The notes: generated by a model from the sequence alone, not told the origin. 64,000 bases of DNA from Haloarcula rubripromontorii (GCF_001280425.1 NZ_LIUF01000004.1:124001-188000); one strand, 5' to 3'. Positions 25,009 through 33,225 are shown, counted from the first letter of the stretch. Numbers and translations are program-made.

Positions 25009-25779
25009 ATGTACCTTGCCGACGAGACCTGGCCGGACCTCGGCGACTATTTCGAGACGGAGTCGCTCGCGCTCGTGCCGCTGGGGTCGACTGAACAACA
25101 CGGGCCGCATCTCCCGCTGGCGACGGACCACCTCATCGGGGAGGCCTTCGCCAGAGAAGCCGCCGACAGGACGGGCTATCTCTGTACTCCGACGATCAAC
25201 GTCGGCGTGAGCCCACATCATAGACAGTTCAACGGGACGATGTGGGTCGACGCGCCGGTGTTTCGCGACTACGTCGAGTCGTTCACCCGGAATCTGGCCT
25301 ACCACGGCATCGACCGGGTCATCTACGTGAACGCCCACGGCGGGAACGTCGAACACCTGCGAGAGGTCGGCCGTCGGCTCCGGGACGACGAAGTCCTGTA
25401 CGCAATCGAGTGGATGTGGGACGAGAGCATCCCGGACCTCGTAGACGACCTGTTCGAACAGAACGGACCACACGGCGGCCCGAAAGAAACGGCCATGATT
25501 CAACACCTGCGCTCCGAACTGGTTCACGACGACCGCCTCGAAGACGCGCGGGACGGCGGGATTCCGAGCGTCGAGGCGGCGGAGACAAAGAAGTACGGCT
25601 CGCGAACCTTCTACGACGCCGCCGACAACACCGCCAATGGCGTGCTGGGCGACCAGACCGACGCCACGGCCGAAAAGGGCGCGGAGATGTTCGAAGCCGC
25701 AACCGAACAGCTCGTCAGGCTCTGTGAGTGGCTGGACTCGCAAGCGTTCGACGACCTGCTGCCTGAGCCACACGTCTGA
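25009..25779 (+). CDS. Creatininase-family amidohydrolase
   Basis: 256 residues. PLGSTEQHGPHLPLATD (about 24-40) has the Glu, His and Asp metal ligands of creatininases; SPHHRQFNGTMW, VNAHGGNVEHL and the later GGPKETAMI supply the rest of the binuclear site. Family members open cyclic amides: creatinine, a flavin/F420 precursor step (ArfB) or mycofactocin precursor trimming (MftE). In haloarchaea ArfB-like roles are plausible because F420 is present, but this copy sits next to sugar enzymes. It lies 80 bp after the alpha-glucosidases and may have its own promoter. Confidence 0.9.
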   Translation: MYLADETWPDLGDYFETESLALVPLGSTEQHGPHLPLATDHLIGEAFAREAADRTGYLCTPTINVGVSPHHRQFNGTMWVDAPVFRDYVESFTRNLAYHGIDRVIYVNAHGGNVEHLREVGRRLRDDEVLYAIEWMWDESIPDLVDDLFEQNGPHGGPKETAMIQHLRSELVHDDRLEDARDGGIPSVEAAETKKYGSRTFYDAADNTANGVLGDQTDATAEKGAEMFEAATEQLVRLCEWLDSQAFDDLLPEPHV

Positions 25780-25854
25780 GCCTGCTACCACAGGAGCGAC
25801 CGGCGGCGCTCACGTTGCAGGTGGATTTTTGCGACAGCCGGATGTACGGGGCGT

Positions 25855-26019
25855 ATGGTCCCTCTCCTGTTTCCCGGTATGCCCGGAGCTGTCGAACTGG
25901 TCATCCTCCTCATCATGATGGGGCTGTTCCTCGTCGTTCCCCTCGCACTCATCGTGGCCGCGTACCTGTTCGGCAAGCGCCGCGGCAAAGCCGAGATGGG
26001 CGACTCAGGCGATTCGTAA
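25855..26019 (+). CDS. Small single-helix membrane protein (TatA-like length)
   Basis: Translating from the ATG at 25855 gives 54 residues: MVPLLFPGMPGAVELV, a long hydrophobic helix (residues about 11-40), then a basic patch FGKRRGKAE and an acidic tail. The organisation (short N-terminus, one helix, charged cytosolic tail) resembles TatA-type peptides often annotated in haloarchaea, but no amphipathic helix follows, so a Tat role is doubtful. It is too short for most gene callers. No function is assigned. Confidence 0.68.
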   Translation: MVPLLFPGMPGAVELVILLIMMGLFLVVPLALIVAAYLFGKRRGKAEMGDSGDS

Positions 26020-26108
26020 CCAATCGCCAGACGGCGGCCAATCGGCGCGTTACGGCCCTCTCGACGCGAATCGACTCGTTTATCGGTCCCTCCCTATGAG
26101 GGCAATGT

Positions 26109-26273
26109 GTGTCCCCACCGAGTCCCCATTCGGAGTCGCTTCGTAGCCGAGCGTTCGAAATAACGGTCGATGACGGACGAGAGACCTTCAACGCGCTCAG
26201 TATCGAGCACGCCGACTGTGAGACGGAATGGATTATCTCCGACACGGTGTGTGCGCTCGAAAATATGCGGTAA
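26109..26273 (+). CDS. Small conserved haloarchaeal protein (DUF7511-like)
   Basis: A 54-residue frame from GTG at 26109 to TAA at 26271-26273. The sequence includes FEITVDDGRETFNALSIEHA, CETEWIISDTVCALENMR. The ending W-(I/x)-S/A-x(n)-LENMR recalls small DUF7511-type haloarchaeal proteins. A TATA-like GTTTATCG at 26078-26085 lies 27 bp ahead, just right for a leaderless GTG start, which is the main support. Function unknown. Confidence 0.62.
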   Translation: MSPPSPHSESLRSRAFEITVDDGRETFNALSIEHADCETEWIISDTVCALENMR

Positions 26274-26366
26274 CAGGTAGCAAGCTGTTGTGCTGTGACA
26301 TAACAGCCAGTCGCACTGCGTCGAAACGGTGACGCCGTTGTGTCTGTAGAGGCGTTTCCTCCTGTG

Positions 26367-26567
26367 TCACTCCGCTGAGAACCGCCGCCAGACTGGCATG
26401 AACACGCCGTAGAACGAGCCAAAGAACAGGACAACGGCCACGATAGCTAATTCGCGCCCCGCCACGCCGAATACATCGTACAGGGTCCGGAGAACGATGA
26501 TGACCCCGAGTCCCCAGATAGCGAATGCGGCTCCCTCTTTCCAAGACAGCCCCCTCCTACGGAACAT
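26367..26567 (-). CDS. Small two-helix membrane protein
   Basis: From the ATG at 26567 the product is 66 residues (MFRRRGLSWKEGAAFAIW), with two hydrophobic helices (about 11-30 and 40-60) and a basic end VWRRFSAE. A TATA-like TTTGATAC on the minus strand at 26590-26597 supports this start; a TTG at 26585 would be the only upstream option. No recognisable family or function. Confidence 0.65.
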   Translation of the reverse strand: MFRRRGLSWKEGAAFAIWGLGVIIVLRTLYDVFGVAGRELAIVAVVLFFGSFYGVFMPVWRRFSAE

Positions 26568-26644
26568 ACGCTGTCTCCACAACAAACGGTATCAAACCCT
26601 GTGGTTCAAACACGGTAGCGGATTGCCTCGTGGACAGGGGGTAC

Positions 26645-26690
26645 ACACTGGTCACGTGGTCAGCCGGGCCGCTGCCTGACCAGCTAGTGT
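26645..26690. other. Imperfect hairpin between two minus-strand genes
   Basis: ACACT (26645-26649) pairs with AGTGT (26686-26690), GGTCA with TGACC inside it, and CAGC with GCTG around a short CGGGCC loop. It follows the stop of the 26727 gene, so it may be a terminator or processing site; there is no following T-run on the minus strand. Confidence 0.3.
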
Positions 26691-26726
26691 GGACATGCCT
26701 GGCCAGACAGAGATTCGCGATCCAGC

Positions 26727-27014
26727 TTACTCGGTCGGGACAGGGCCAGTCCCGATGACATCTCGGACCGCGTTCTCGAACTCCTGGCGGTCGGCGAAAT
26801 ACGGCACGTCGACATCTTCGAGTACCGTTGCGAGCTCCTGCGGGCCGTCCGGCGTCCGGATCGCCGTGTCGCCCTCGCGGTCGACGATGGTGCTGTGTTC
26901 GATGCCCCAGGTGAGCCGGGCCGAGACACGGGCCAGTGGCGCACCGGCAACGTCTGGTCCGTCGCCGAGTTCGACAGCCGGCTCCTCCGCGTCCTCGCTT
27001 TCGTCGTCGCTCAT
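26727..27014 (-). CDS. Conserved haloarchaeal protein (DUF5789-like)
   Basis: 95 residues from the ATG at 27014 (MSDDESEDAEEP); the longer reading to 27104 adds a non-acidic, low-complexity arm. An acidic start is followed by a compact domain: LARVSARLTWGI, TPDGPQELATVLEDVDVPYF and RQEFENAVRDVIG. That pattern resembles the small DUF5789 proteins common in haloarchaea. No catalytic motif is seen, and the function is unknown. Confidence 0.72.
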   Translation of the reverse strand: MSDDESEDAEEPAVELGDGPDVAGAPLARVSARLTWGIEHSTIVDREGDTAIRTPDGPQELATVLEDVDVPYFADRQEFENAVRDVIGTGPVPTE

Positions 27015-27148
27015 ACCCGAACAGTGCCCGTGGGTCCGATTAGTGCTTTCGGAACGGCTCGCGTGTCCGTTGGGGGTGCGTACGCGCGTGCCCGCGTCAT
27101 GCATCTGTCTGACGGGTAGTTTTATCGGATGTAGCAGTAGTGTACTGC

Positions 27149-28228
27149 ATGACTAGTCTCACCGACGTGTACGAAGGGGAGGTAGGGCGCGTCGCGTCGC
27201 GCCGCCAGCAACTCGTCGGGACAGCCCTGTTTCTCGTTGGTGTTGCCGGACTCGTCGGGGCAATCGCACTCGCAACGACCGCCGTCGGCAACAGATACGG
27301 GCTGGACGCCTACGCAGCTAGACAAATCGCCGGCATCATCGCCGGTCTCGGGCTCCCGTCGGTTATCCTCGGCGTGTTCGCAGTGTTGCCGGCCAGTCGA
27401 CGAATCCGGCTGACTGCTCTTGGCGGGACAGGCGTCGCTGCGGTCGGCGTCTGGCTGTTCCAGTCGCTGTATCCCTACAGCTGGACCAGCAGCGACCCGC
27501 TGCTGGCACTACTCACCGGCGTTGTCTACTTCGCTGGTATCGTGACGACGTTCTGGAGTCTGTTCGCGGCGCTTGCGACGTTCAAGACGCGAAACGACCC
27601 CGGTGGGACGGCACGGATGGAAGTGACCGAGGAAGGGACGATTCGCCTCGTCGAGGAAGCCCGAACGCTCCCGGGGCTTGGCGGCATCGGGTTTTTCGGG
27701 CAGGACCCGGACGGCACAGTCGAGACGCAGACGAACCGGCCGGGAGCGAGCGGCGAGGGCGCTGTCAGCGACGGCGGGACCGGACAGCACTCGGGTAACA
27801 CGCACACGGCCAATAGCCGCCATCGCCAACCGACGGGCGACACGGAGTCGGACCGCAGCAGGCGGTCCACAGGACAGTCGGACGGCGGTACAGCGACGGA
27901 GCGACAGTCGGGCCGTCAGGCAAACGCTCGCTCGAACACCGCGTCGCGTCGAAGGGACCAGAGTGGCCCCTCTGAGAACGCGCTCGATCCGAGAATAGCT
28001 GAGGCCGGCCCGGAAGCCTCGCCGTCGACCGACGGCGGCACGGCGACGACAGGGCACGACACGATTACCGAGACGGCGGTCCATCAGGGCGAACCGGACA
28101 CCTACTGCGGGAACTGCCGGCACTTCGAGTACGTGATGCAGGACGGCGACATCGAGCCGTACTGTTCGTTCCACGGTGAAGTCATGGATGACATGGAACC
28201 CTGCTCGGCGTGGGTCCGCAACGACTGA
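27149..28228 (+). CDS. Membrane protein with C-terminal zinc-binding domain (DUF7139-like)
   Basis: 359 residues. A TATA box (TTTATCGG, 27120-27127) fits a leaderless ATG at 27149. Residues about 20-155 hold four to five hydrophobic helices (LFLVGVAGLVGAIALA, IIAGLGLPSVILGVFAVLPA, LLALLTGVVYFAGIV). Then comes a long hydrophilic, Gly/Ser/Thr/Arg-rich linker of about 150 residues, and a four-cysteine module at the end: YCGNCRHFEYV with C-x2-C, then PYCSFHGEVMDDMEPCSAW. The zinc knuckle likely binds a partner at the cytoplasmic face. Function unknown; the architecture is conserved in haloarchaea as far as I recognise. Confidence 0.8.
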   Translation: MTSLTDVYEGEVGRVASRRQQLVGTALFLVGVAGLVGAIALATTAVGNRYGLDAYAARQIAGIIAGLGLPSVILGVFAVLPASRRIRLTALGGTGVAAVGVWLFQSLYPYSWTSSDPLLALLTGVVYFAGIVTTFWSLFAALATFKTRNDPGGTARMEVTEEGTIRLVEEARTLPGLGGIGFFGQDPDGTVETQTNRPGASGEGAVSDGGTGQHSGNTHTANSRHRQPTGDTESDRSRRSTGQSDGGTATERQSGRQANARSNTASRRRDQSGPSENALDPRIAEAGPEASPSTDGGTATTGHDTITETAVHQGEPDTYCGNCRHFEYVMQDGDIEPYCSFHGEVMDDMEPCSAWVRND

Positions 28229-28346
28229 GACGGTCGCCGGTCCGATTTTGCTGTTCGCCTCAGAGTCTCCGACGACACGGAGAGACAGAGTGGTCCGGTC
28301 GAAACCGGGTATTTAACACGGCCGGCAAGCAAACGATGGTACTACA

Positions 28347-28673
28347 ATGGAGTTTTGCGACGAATGCGGTTCGATGATGAAAACGGACGACGAGCGCTGG
28401 GTCTGCGGTAGCTGCGGCTACGAGAAGGCGCGAAACGCCGAGACCGAACAGGAAATGGCCGTCACCACGCAGGGCCAGGAGGAGTCGGAAGTCGTCGACA
28501 CCTCCGAGGTCGATGCCGAAGACATGGGGCCGACGACGGGTGCCCGCTGTCCGGAGTGTGGCAACGAGCGAGCGTTCTACGAGATGAAGCAGATACGCGC
28601 GGCCGACGAGTCCGAGACACGCTTTTTCACCTGCACCGAGTGCGAACACAAGTGGCGAGAGGACGACCACTGA
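28347..28673 (+). CDS. tfs: Transcription factor S (RNA polymerase cleavage factor)
   Basis: 108 residues with two zinc ribbons: N-terminal FCDECGSMMK ... WVCGSCGY and C-terminal ARCPECGNERAFYEMKQIR ... FFTCTECEHKWRE. The acidic pair in AADESETRFF at the tip of the second ribbon is the TFIIS-like catalytic motif that stimulates cleavage of backtracked RNA by RNA polymerase, so this is an active TFS rather than an inactive paralogue. Length and layout match archaeal TFS/RpoM. TATA-like TATTTAAC near 28310 suggests a short leader. The next gene follows after 9 bp. Confidence 0.96.
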   Translation: MEFCDECGSMMKTDDERWVCGSCGYEKARNAETEQEMAVTTQGQEESEVVDTSEVDAEDMGPTTGARCPECGNERAFYEMKQIRAADESETRFFTCTECEHKWREDDH

Positions 28674-28682
28674 GGCAAGCCC

Positions 28683-29294
28683 GTGCCCACTGACCCCGCG
28701 TTCCCGGATGTGCCCGCCGCCCAGTTACGCGACGGCGGCTGGGAGCTCGTCGACGAGAGCGTCGAAACGGTCTTTCAGCTACCGACGGCTCGCGTCGAAG
28801 GGGCGACGAAGGTGTACGACGCTGCCGAGACGCGCGAGGCCGTTCGGGATGCAATCGGGCTCGACCACCAGTGGCGGTTCTTCTTCGCGACCGCGCTGTC
28901 GTTCACGCCGCCGCTTGCGCCGGGTATCGGCCCGGCGATGATTCTCCCGACGGTCCGTTCTGAGGCCCAGTCGGCCTTCGCCAACGAACTGGCTGACAGG
29001 GGGTTCAAATCGGTCGAGCGCGGACGAAGAGAGCGCGTCCGCGTCGACAGCGGCGACCGGGCGCGGCTCCGGACCTACAGTGCTGAACTCGACCTCGAAC
29101 CGGTCGATGCGACACTGTCGATTACTGGCTGGGTCGGCGTCTGGCACGGCGACGGGTTTCGCATCGCCGCCGGCGCATACCCCGACCGATCGCTGGCGAC
29201 ACTGTTGAACGTGGAAAACCCGCCGGAACCACTCCGGCGGTCGCCATCGGACTACCGGGCCGAACTGCTTACCCTCATCCGCGCCGTGGCGTAA
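28683..29294 (+). CDS. Conserved haloarchaeal protein of unknown function
   Basis: 203 residues starting with GTG 9 bp after tfs, so probably co-transcribed with it. Features: an N-terminal region VPAAQLRDGGWELVDESVET, a moderately hydrophobic FFFATALSFTPPLAPGIGPA, and a C-terminal beta-rich half (RTYSAELDLEPVDATLSIT, GWVGVWHGDGFRIAAGAYP). I cannot assign a family. There is no signal peptide, so it is probably cytoplasmic. It overlaps the convergent gene at 29275 by 20 bp at the 3' end. Confidence 0.75.
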   Translation: MPTDPAFPDVPAAQLRDGGWELVDESVETVFQLPTARVEGATKVYDAAETREAVRDAIGLDHQWRFFFATALSFTPPLAPGIGPAMILPTVRSEAQSAFANELADRGFKSVERGRRERVRVDSGDRARLRTYSAELDLEPVDATLSITGWVGVWHGDGFRIAAGAYPDRSLATLLNVENPPEPLRRSPSDYRAELLTLIRAVA

Positions 29295-29655
29295 CCGCCA
29301 GGAGCGCGCCGTCGAGGAACAGTTGGATCGGCCCGAGACCGAGTCGCTTCGCGAGCGAACTCGGTACGGCGTCCGTACCGAGGCGGGCGACGGGCGCGCC
29401 GCGAACGCGGATTTCGGCCGTCAGTCCGGCAGCAGCCAGCGCCGCGGCGGCGTCCGGTCCTCCGACCATCCGGTCCCGCCAGAGGGCAAACGCCGCTCCG
29501 AACGACGGCAGGTCGACGGCGACGAGGTCGTCGTATCCCCGGACGGTGAACGCGACTCCGTCCCGCTCGACGGTCAAGTCGGCGTCGACGAGGAGGTCCG
29601 GCTTTCGCTCGATCAGGTCGAACAGATCGCCGACCGCCTTCGTCGTCGTGGCCAC
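29275..29655 (-). CDS. Hypothetical haloarchaeal protein
   Basis: 126 residues: MATTTKAVGDLFDLIERKPDLL, then a strand pair VERDGVAFTVRGYDDLVAVD, an Ala-rich helix PDAAAALAAAGLTAEI, and IRVRGAPVARLGTD. It lies 2 bp downstream of the 29658 gene on the same strand, so the two are probably an operon. Its last 20 bp overlap the end of the convergent 28683 gene. Composition is normal for the window. No function recognised. Confidence 0.65.
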   Translation of the reverse strand: MATTTKAVGDLFDLIERKPDLLVDADLTVERDGVAFTVRGYDDLVAVDLPSFGAAFALWRDRMVGGPDAAAALAAAGLTAEIRVRGAPVARLGTDAVPSSLAKRLGLGPIQLFLDGALLAVTPRRG

Positions 29656-29657
29656 TG

Positions 29658-29867
29658 TCAGTCGTTATCGCGTGTCGTGATGGTCAGCGTGCCGTCAACC
29701 CGCCAGCGAGCGTGCTCGGCATCTTCGCCGGCCTTGCTCGGGACATCGACTTCCATGTCGTCGAAGTCGTACGTTATTTCGGCATTACGACCAGTCAGGC
29801 GGTCGTAGAGCCCGATTGCGAGGTCTGGCCAGGTTGTCGTCTCCATCGGCGTCTCTGATTCGCTCAT
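29658..29867 (-). CDS. Small acidic haloarchaeal protein
   Basis: 69 residues from the ATG at 29867 (MSESETPMETTTWPDL); the ATG at 29879 is closer to the TATA-like TTTAAA at 29895-29900 than the usual spacing allows. The core DLAIGLYDRLTGRNAEITYDF and RVDGTLTITT suggest a small alpha-beta fold. It appears to lead a two-gene operon with 29275. Function unknown. Confidence 0.62.
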   Translation of the reverse strand: MSESETPMETTTWPDLAIGLYDRLTGRNAEITYDFDDMEVDVPSKAGEDAEHARWRVDGTLTITTRDND

Positions 29868-29943
29868 GCAGTATCCCATACGTACTCATACATGTTTAAA
29901 GTCGACCCCAACAACAGGGGTTCGGCAGAACTGACAGGTGCAG

Positions 29944-30666
29944 TCAAGGACGCCGCGCGAACGTCAGATAGCCGGTGTGGCCGACACCGCCGGTCGACGG
30001 TCGGGAGCCGCGGTCGTCGAAGTCCATCTCCCGCTGGATGGTGTCAAGCGTCTCGACGCCGTCGAGGCCGACCTCAGTGGCTGTTGCCACAACCTCGCGC
30101 GTGTTCTCCACGAACGGGGAGTACACCGCCAGCGACCCGCCCCGTTCCAGCAGCGTGGGCGTTCGCTCGACCACAGTCGGTGCGTCCTCGGTATCAAGCG
30201 TCAGCACGTCAAAGCCCGAGAGGTCATCGAGGTCATCGGTGATGTCGCCGGTCCGGACCTCAACGGTGTCCGCGACGCCAGCGATCTCCATGTTCTGGCG
30301 CGCGACCTCTGCGAACTCGGGGTCCTGCTCATAGGTAACCACGTCAGCGCCAATGCGGCCCATGTATGCGCTGAGGATGCCGGTCCCGGTCCCGGCATCG
30401 AGGACGCGATCTGCCGCTGCCACGCCGGTCTTGCCGACGACCAGCCCAACGTCGCGGGGCATCATCGGCGCGCCGGTGCGTTCGAGGTGGGTGAACAGGT
30501 CCGGGCCGCGCAGTCGGCGGACGGTGAAGCCAGTCCCCAGATGGGTCTCAACGACGTCGCCCGGTTCCACGTCCTCGGGCACCTCTAAAATACCGAGGTC
30601 GGATTCGAACCGCTCGCCGGGGTCCAGCAGGTACTCGCGGTCTTCGTGGACGAAGAGGTACGCCAC
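29944..30666 (-). CDS. trmI: tRNA (adenine-N1)-methyltransferase, TrmI type
   Basis: 240 residues from a GTG at 30666 (VAYLFVHEDREYLLD); an earlier in-frame reading to 30840 is antisense-like Arg/Thr/Ser-rich and overlaps the NAC gene. N-terminal beta-barrel (GDVVETHLGTGFTVRRL), then a class I SAM fold with LDAGTGTGILSAYMGRIGADV as motif I, YEQDPEF, and LTLDTEDAPTVVERTPTLL. Archaeal TrmI methylates A57/A58 in the T-loop of tRNA and needs a tetramer. It follows the NAC gene after 1 nt, suggesting tight coupling; such NAC-TrmI pairing links nascent-chain handling and tRNA maturation. Confidence 0.9.
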   Translation of the reverse strand: MAYLFVHEDREYLLDPGERFESDLGILEVPEDVEPGDVVETHLGTGFTVRRLRGPDLFTHLERTGAPMMPRDVGLVVGKTGVAAADRVLDAGTGTGILSAYMGRIGADVVTYEQDPEFAEVARQNMEIAGVADTVEVRTGDITDDLDDLSGFDVLTLDTEDAPTVVERTPTLLERGGSLAVYSPFVENTREVVATATEVGLDGVETLDTIQREMDFDDRGSRPSTGGVGHTGYLTFARRP

Positions 30667-30667
30667 G

Positions 30668-31057
30668 TTACTCCAGTTCGTCGACCGCGTCCGCGAGGTC
30701 GCCGTCGTTGGCCTCGAGGGCCTCTCGCGCGGTGTCTTCGTCGACGCCGGCTCGCATCGCAACGAGTTCGACGTCGTCCTCGTCGACGCCGGAGTCGCTG
30801 GCGGTTTCGTCGGCGTCGTCGGCCGCCGCCGACTCCTCACCGGAGCCGAGTTCCCGGCTTTCGGGCTCGCCGACGACCTGATACGTTTTCTGGCCCTGAG
30901 CTTCCATGAGCTGGACCTCCGCGTCGTCGAAGACGAGTTCCTCGTCCGGCGTGCGGATAATCACTTCCTGCGCATCGATGTCCTCCATGTCGATGCCCAT
31001 CTGTTCCATCATCTGTTTCATCTTGCGCGGGTTCATCCCGCCGCCTCCGCCAAACAT
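30668..31057 (-). CDS. nac: Nascent polypeptide-associated complex protein (archaeal NAC)
   Basis: 129 residues: [20 protein letters not shown] at the N-terminus is the ribosome-binding part, then the NAC domain ([31 protein letters not shown]), an acidic linker with runs of Asp/Glu/Ala, and a C-terminal UBA domain ([20 protein letters not shown]). Archaeal NAC is a homodimer at the ribosomal exit tunnel. The acidic linker is longer than in non-halophiles, as expected for salt adaptation. It heads a two-gene unit with trmI. Confidence 0.96.
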   Translation of the reverse strand: MFGGGGGMNPRKMKQMMEQMGIDMEDIDAQEVIIRTPDEELVFDDAEVQLMEAQGQKTYQVVGEPESRELGSGEESAAADDADETASDSGVDEDDVELVAMRAGVDEDTAREALEANDGDLADAVDELE

Positions 31058-31203
31058 ACGTAGGACTGGCGGGGCAGGGCAGAAAAGCGTAGCGACCCGG
31101 ACCCGGACAGGTGTTCGTCGCGGGACAGGCCTGCTGACCGGACAAAACCGGCACGCGCCTACGGCTTCGTAACGGTTCTAAGGCTCGCCCGTGCACTCCC
31201 GCC

Positions 31204-32154
31204 GTGTCACTGCTGTCTATCTTCGCCACAGCGATCCTCCCGGTCGTCGCCGTCGCTGGGGCCGGCTTCGCGCTCGGCCGGCTGAAAGGCACTGACCCCG
31301 ACGCGCTCAACACCATCACGGTGTACGTCCTCGCGCCGGCGCTGGTGGTCCACAGTCTGGCCACGTCCTCGCTGGCCGGCAACACGATCCTGAGCGTCGT
31401 CCTCGCCGTCGTGCTGTTTACCACCGCGATGCTCCTCCTCGCGGAGGGCGTCGGCCGCCTGACCGGCCACTCGGAACCGCTTCTGGGTGCGTTCGTCCTT
31501 GTCTCTATCTTCCCCAACACCGGGAACTACGGCATTCCCCTGGCAGATTTCGCCTTCGGTGCGACAGGGCGCAGTACGGCCGTTCTCGTGACCGCGTTGC
31601 AGGGCGTGTTGCTCTACACCGTCGGCATTTACATCGCTGCGCGGGGCAGCGGCGGCAGCCCGCTGGCGGATATGCGTCGCGTGTTCGGTGTGCCGCTCAT
31701 CTACGCTGTTGTCGTTGCGCTTGCACTCCGATGGGTCGGCGCGGTGCCGCCGACGGAGTCGACGGCGATGCAGACGCTGGAACTGCTGGGCAACGCCTCG
31801 ATTCCGGTGATGTTGCTCATCCTCGGGATTCAGCTATCGAACGTCGACGGCGACAGCGATTTCCGGTCGGTCAGTATCGCCAGCGCGATGAAGCTCCTGT
31901 TGGCTCCGGTGCTCGCGTTCGCCGCAGTACTTGCCGTCGGATTCCAGAATCAGACGGTCGCGCGGGTAGTCGTGCTGCTGTTGGCGACGCCGACCGGCGT
32001 GACGACCATCATCCTCGTCGGTGCGTTCAGTCACCAGAGTACGGACCGTTCGCCGGGTGAATTCGTCAGCGCGACGGTGTTCCTGACGACCGTCACCAGC
32101 GCGGTGACAGTCACGCTGCTGGTGTGGCTGCTGCAGTCCGGACTGGTGCTGTGA
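31204..32154 (+). CDS. AEC-family (auxin efflux carrier-like) transporter
   Basis: 316 residues starting with GTG at 31204, with about ten hydrophobic helices. VSIFPNTGNYGIPLADFAFG is the conserved AEC motif (Asn-x-Gly-Asn-x-Gly in helix 4), and helix 9-10 has TPTGVTTIILVGAF. AEC proteins transport organic anions or metabolites such as malate; the substrate is not predictable here. Its stop codon abuts that of the convergent lipoprotein gene. Confidence 0.9.
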   Translation: MSLLSIFATAILPVVAVAGAGFALGRLKGTDPDALNTITVYVLAPALVVHSLATSSLAGNTILSVVLAVVLFTTAMLLLAEGVGRLTGHSEPLLGAFVLVSIFPNTGNYGIPLADFAFGATGRSTAVLVTALQGVLLYTVGIYIAARGSGGSPLADMRRVFGVPLIYAVVVALALRWVGAVPPTESTAMQTLELLGNASIPVMLLILGIQLSNVDGDSDFRSVSIASAMKLLLAPVLAFAAVLAVGFQNQTVARVVVLLLATPTGVTTIILVGAFSHQSTDRSPGEFVSATVFLTTVTSAVTVTLLVWLLQSGLVL

Positions 32155-32640
32155 CTACTCCTCCCAGTATATCCTGATCTCGTCAGCAGTGATGTCGACG
32201 AAGTGGTTCGAGCCGCTGCTGAGCGCAAACCGGCCGATAGTCCGTTCGATAGTCCGGCTGGGACCGCCAGCAACCGCGACGGTGATCGTGTATGCACCGG
32301 TCGTGCCGATCATCGGGTCGTACTCGACCGATTCGTCGGCGGCCAGCGTCGCTGTCTCGTCAAGTACAGTCGTTTCGTCTCTCGTGATAGTGAGCGTAAC
32401 AGTCTGCTCACTGTCCGTGTCGTTGTCGACGACAAACAGGATCGGGTCGTCGGGGGCGGGCGTTACTGTCGGTGTCGGTGAGTCCTGTGACGTTCCAGTC
32501 GCCAGTGCTGTCGACTGTTCTGCTGGCGTCGCTGTGGCTGTCGATGGCGCCGGGCCGTTCGTCGTCGTGTCGTCACCGGGCGCAATACAGCCGGCGACTG
32601 GGGAGAGCGCGAGCGCGGCGAGGAGCGTGCGGCGGCGCAT
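32155..32640 (-). CDS. Small secreted lipoprotein
   Basis: 161 residues from the ATG at 32640 (MRRRTLLAALALSPVAGC), with a three-Arg start, short hydrophobic helix and lipobox SPVAGC (Cys about residue 18). A Thr/Ala/Pro-rich spacer follows, then one Ig-like beta domain (ILFVVDNDTDSEQTVTLTIT, AYTITVAVAGGPSRTIE). The domain resembles haloarchaeal secreted beta-sandwich domains that bind no obvious ligand. Function unknown. Confidence 0.8.
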   Translation of the reverse strand: MRRRTLLAALALSPVAGCIAPGDDTTTNGPAPSTATATPAEQSTALATGTSQDSPTPTVTPAPDDPILFVVDNDTDSEQTVTLTITRDETTVLDETATLAADESVEYDPMIGTTGAYTITVAVAGGPSRTIERTIGRFALSSGSNHFVDITADEIRIYWEE

Positions 32641-32757
32641 ATCGCTCGTCACGACGGGAGCAGCAAATGCTTTCTGTCATACGAGGTGGTGTCGAGTAGA
32701 GCCAGAGGATGCCAACTCCAAGGTCGGCACGTACCGGGAGGCGCTACGGACTCCGTC

Positions 32758-33225
32758 TCAGTCCTCAGCGCCCTGTCGGACCTTCACGGCCATGCCCGTC
32801 TCGAAGTCGTCCATACCGCTGCCGGGCAGTTCCGCGCGGCCGACGGCGAGCAGATAGCCGTCCTCGTGGACGACGAGGGCTTCGTCGCCCGGGCGGAGTT
32901 CGCTGTCGGCGGACTGGACGAACTTCGCGAAGGCGTTGCGGCCCTCGCGGATGAACGGCTCGCTCTCGTCGCCGACGACCACGCGGTGTCGCGGGGCGTC
33001 GAACGCATCGAGAAGCCGGTTCCCGCCGGCAAGCCCGAGCCGAAAGCGCCCGTCGGCGCCGTACGTGGCGATGCGACCATCCGTGGCATGGACCTGTCGC
33101 GGACGGCCGGAGCTTGTGTGTGTTACGTCAAGGGCATCAGGGCCTGCGAACAGCGCCATTCCGCCGCCACCGCCGAACTGGTAGTCGGCCGCACGCCGGA
33201 GCCCGCGGAACTCATCGTCACTCAT
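32758..33225 (-). CDS. PUA-domain RNA-binding protein
   Basis: 155 residues from the ATG at 33225 (MSDDEFRGLRRAADYQFG); the longer reading to 33432 is not protein-like. The C-terminal half is a PUA domain (VVVGDESEPFIREGRNAFAKFV, ELRPGDEALVVHEDGYLLAVGRAEL), preceded by an alpha-beta module of the kind found before PUA in archaeosine tRNA-ribosyltransferases. Stand-alone archaeal PUA proteins like this likely bind tRNA or rRNA. The exact role is unknown. Confidence 0.87.
   Translation of the reverse strand: MSDDEFRGLRRAADYQFGGGGGMALFAGPDALDVTHTSSGRPRQVHATDGRIATYGADGRFRLGLAGGNRLLDAFDAPRHRVVVGDESEPFIREGRNAFAKFVQSADSELRPGDEALVVHEDGYLLAVGRAELPGSGMDDFETGMAVKVRQGAED

Noticed and set aside
26586-26640. 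tRNA-like GGTTCAAA string
   Set aside because: No acceptor stem or D/anticodon arms can be paired around it. No tRNA gene is convincing anywhere in the window.
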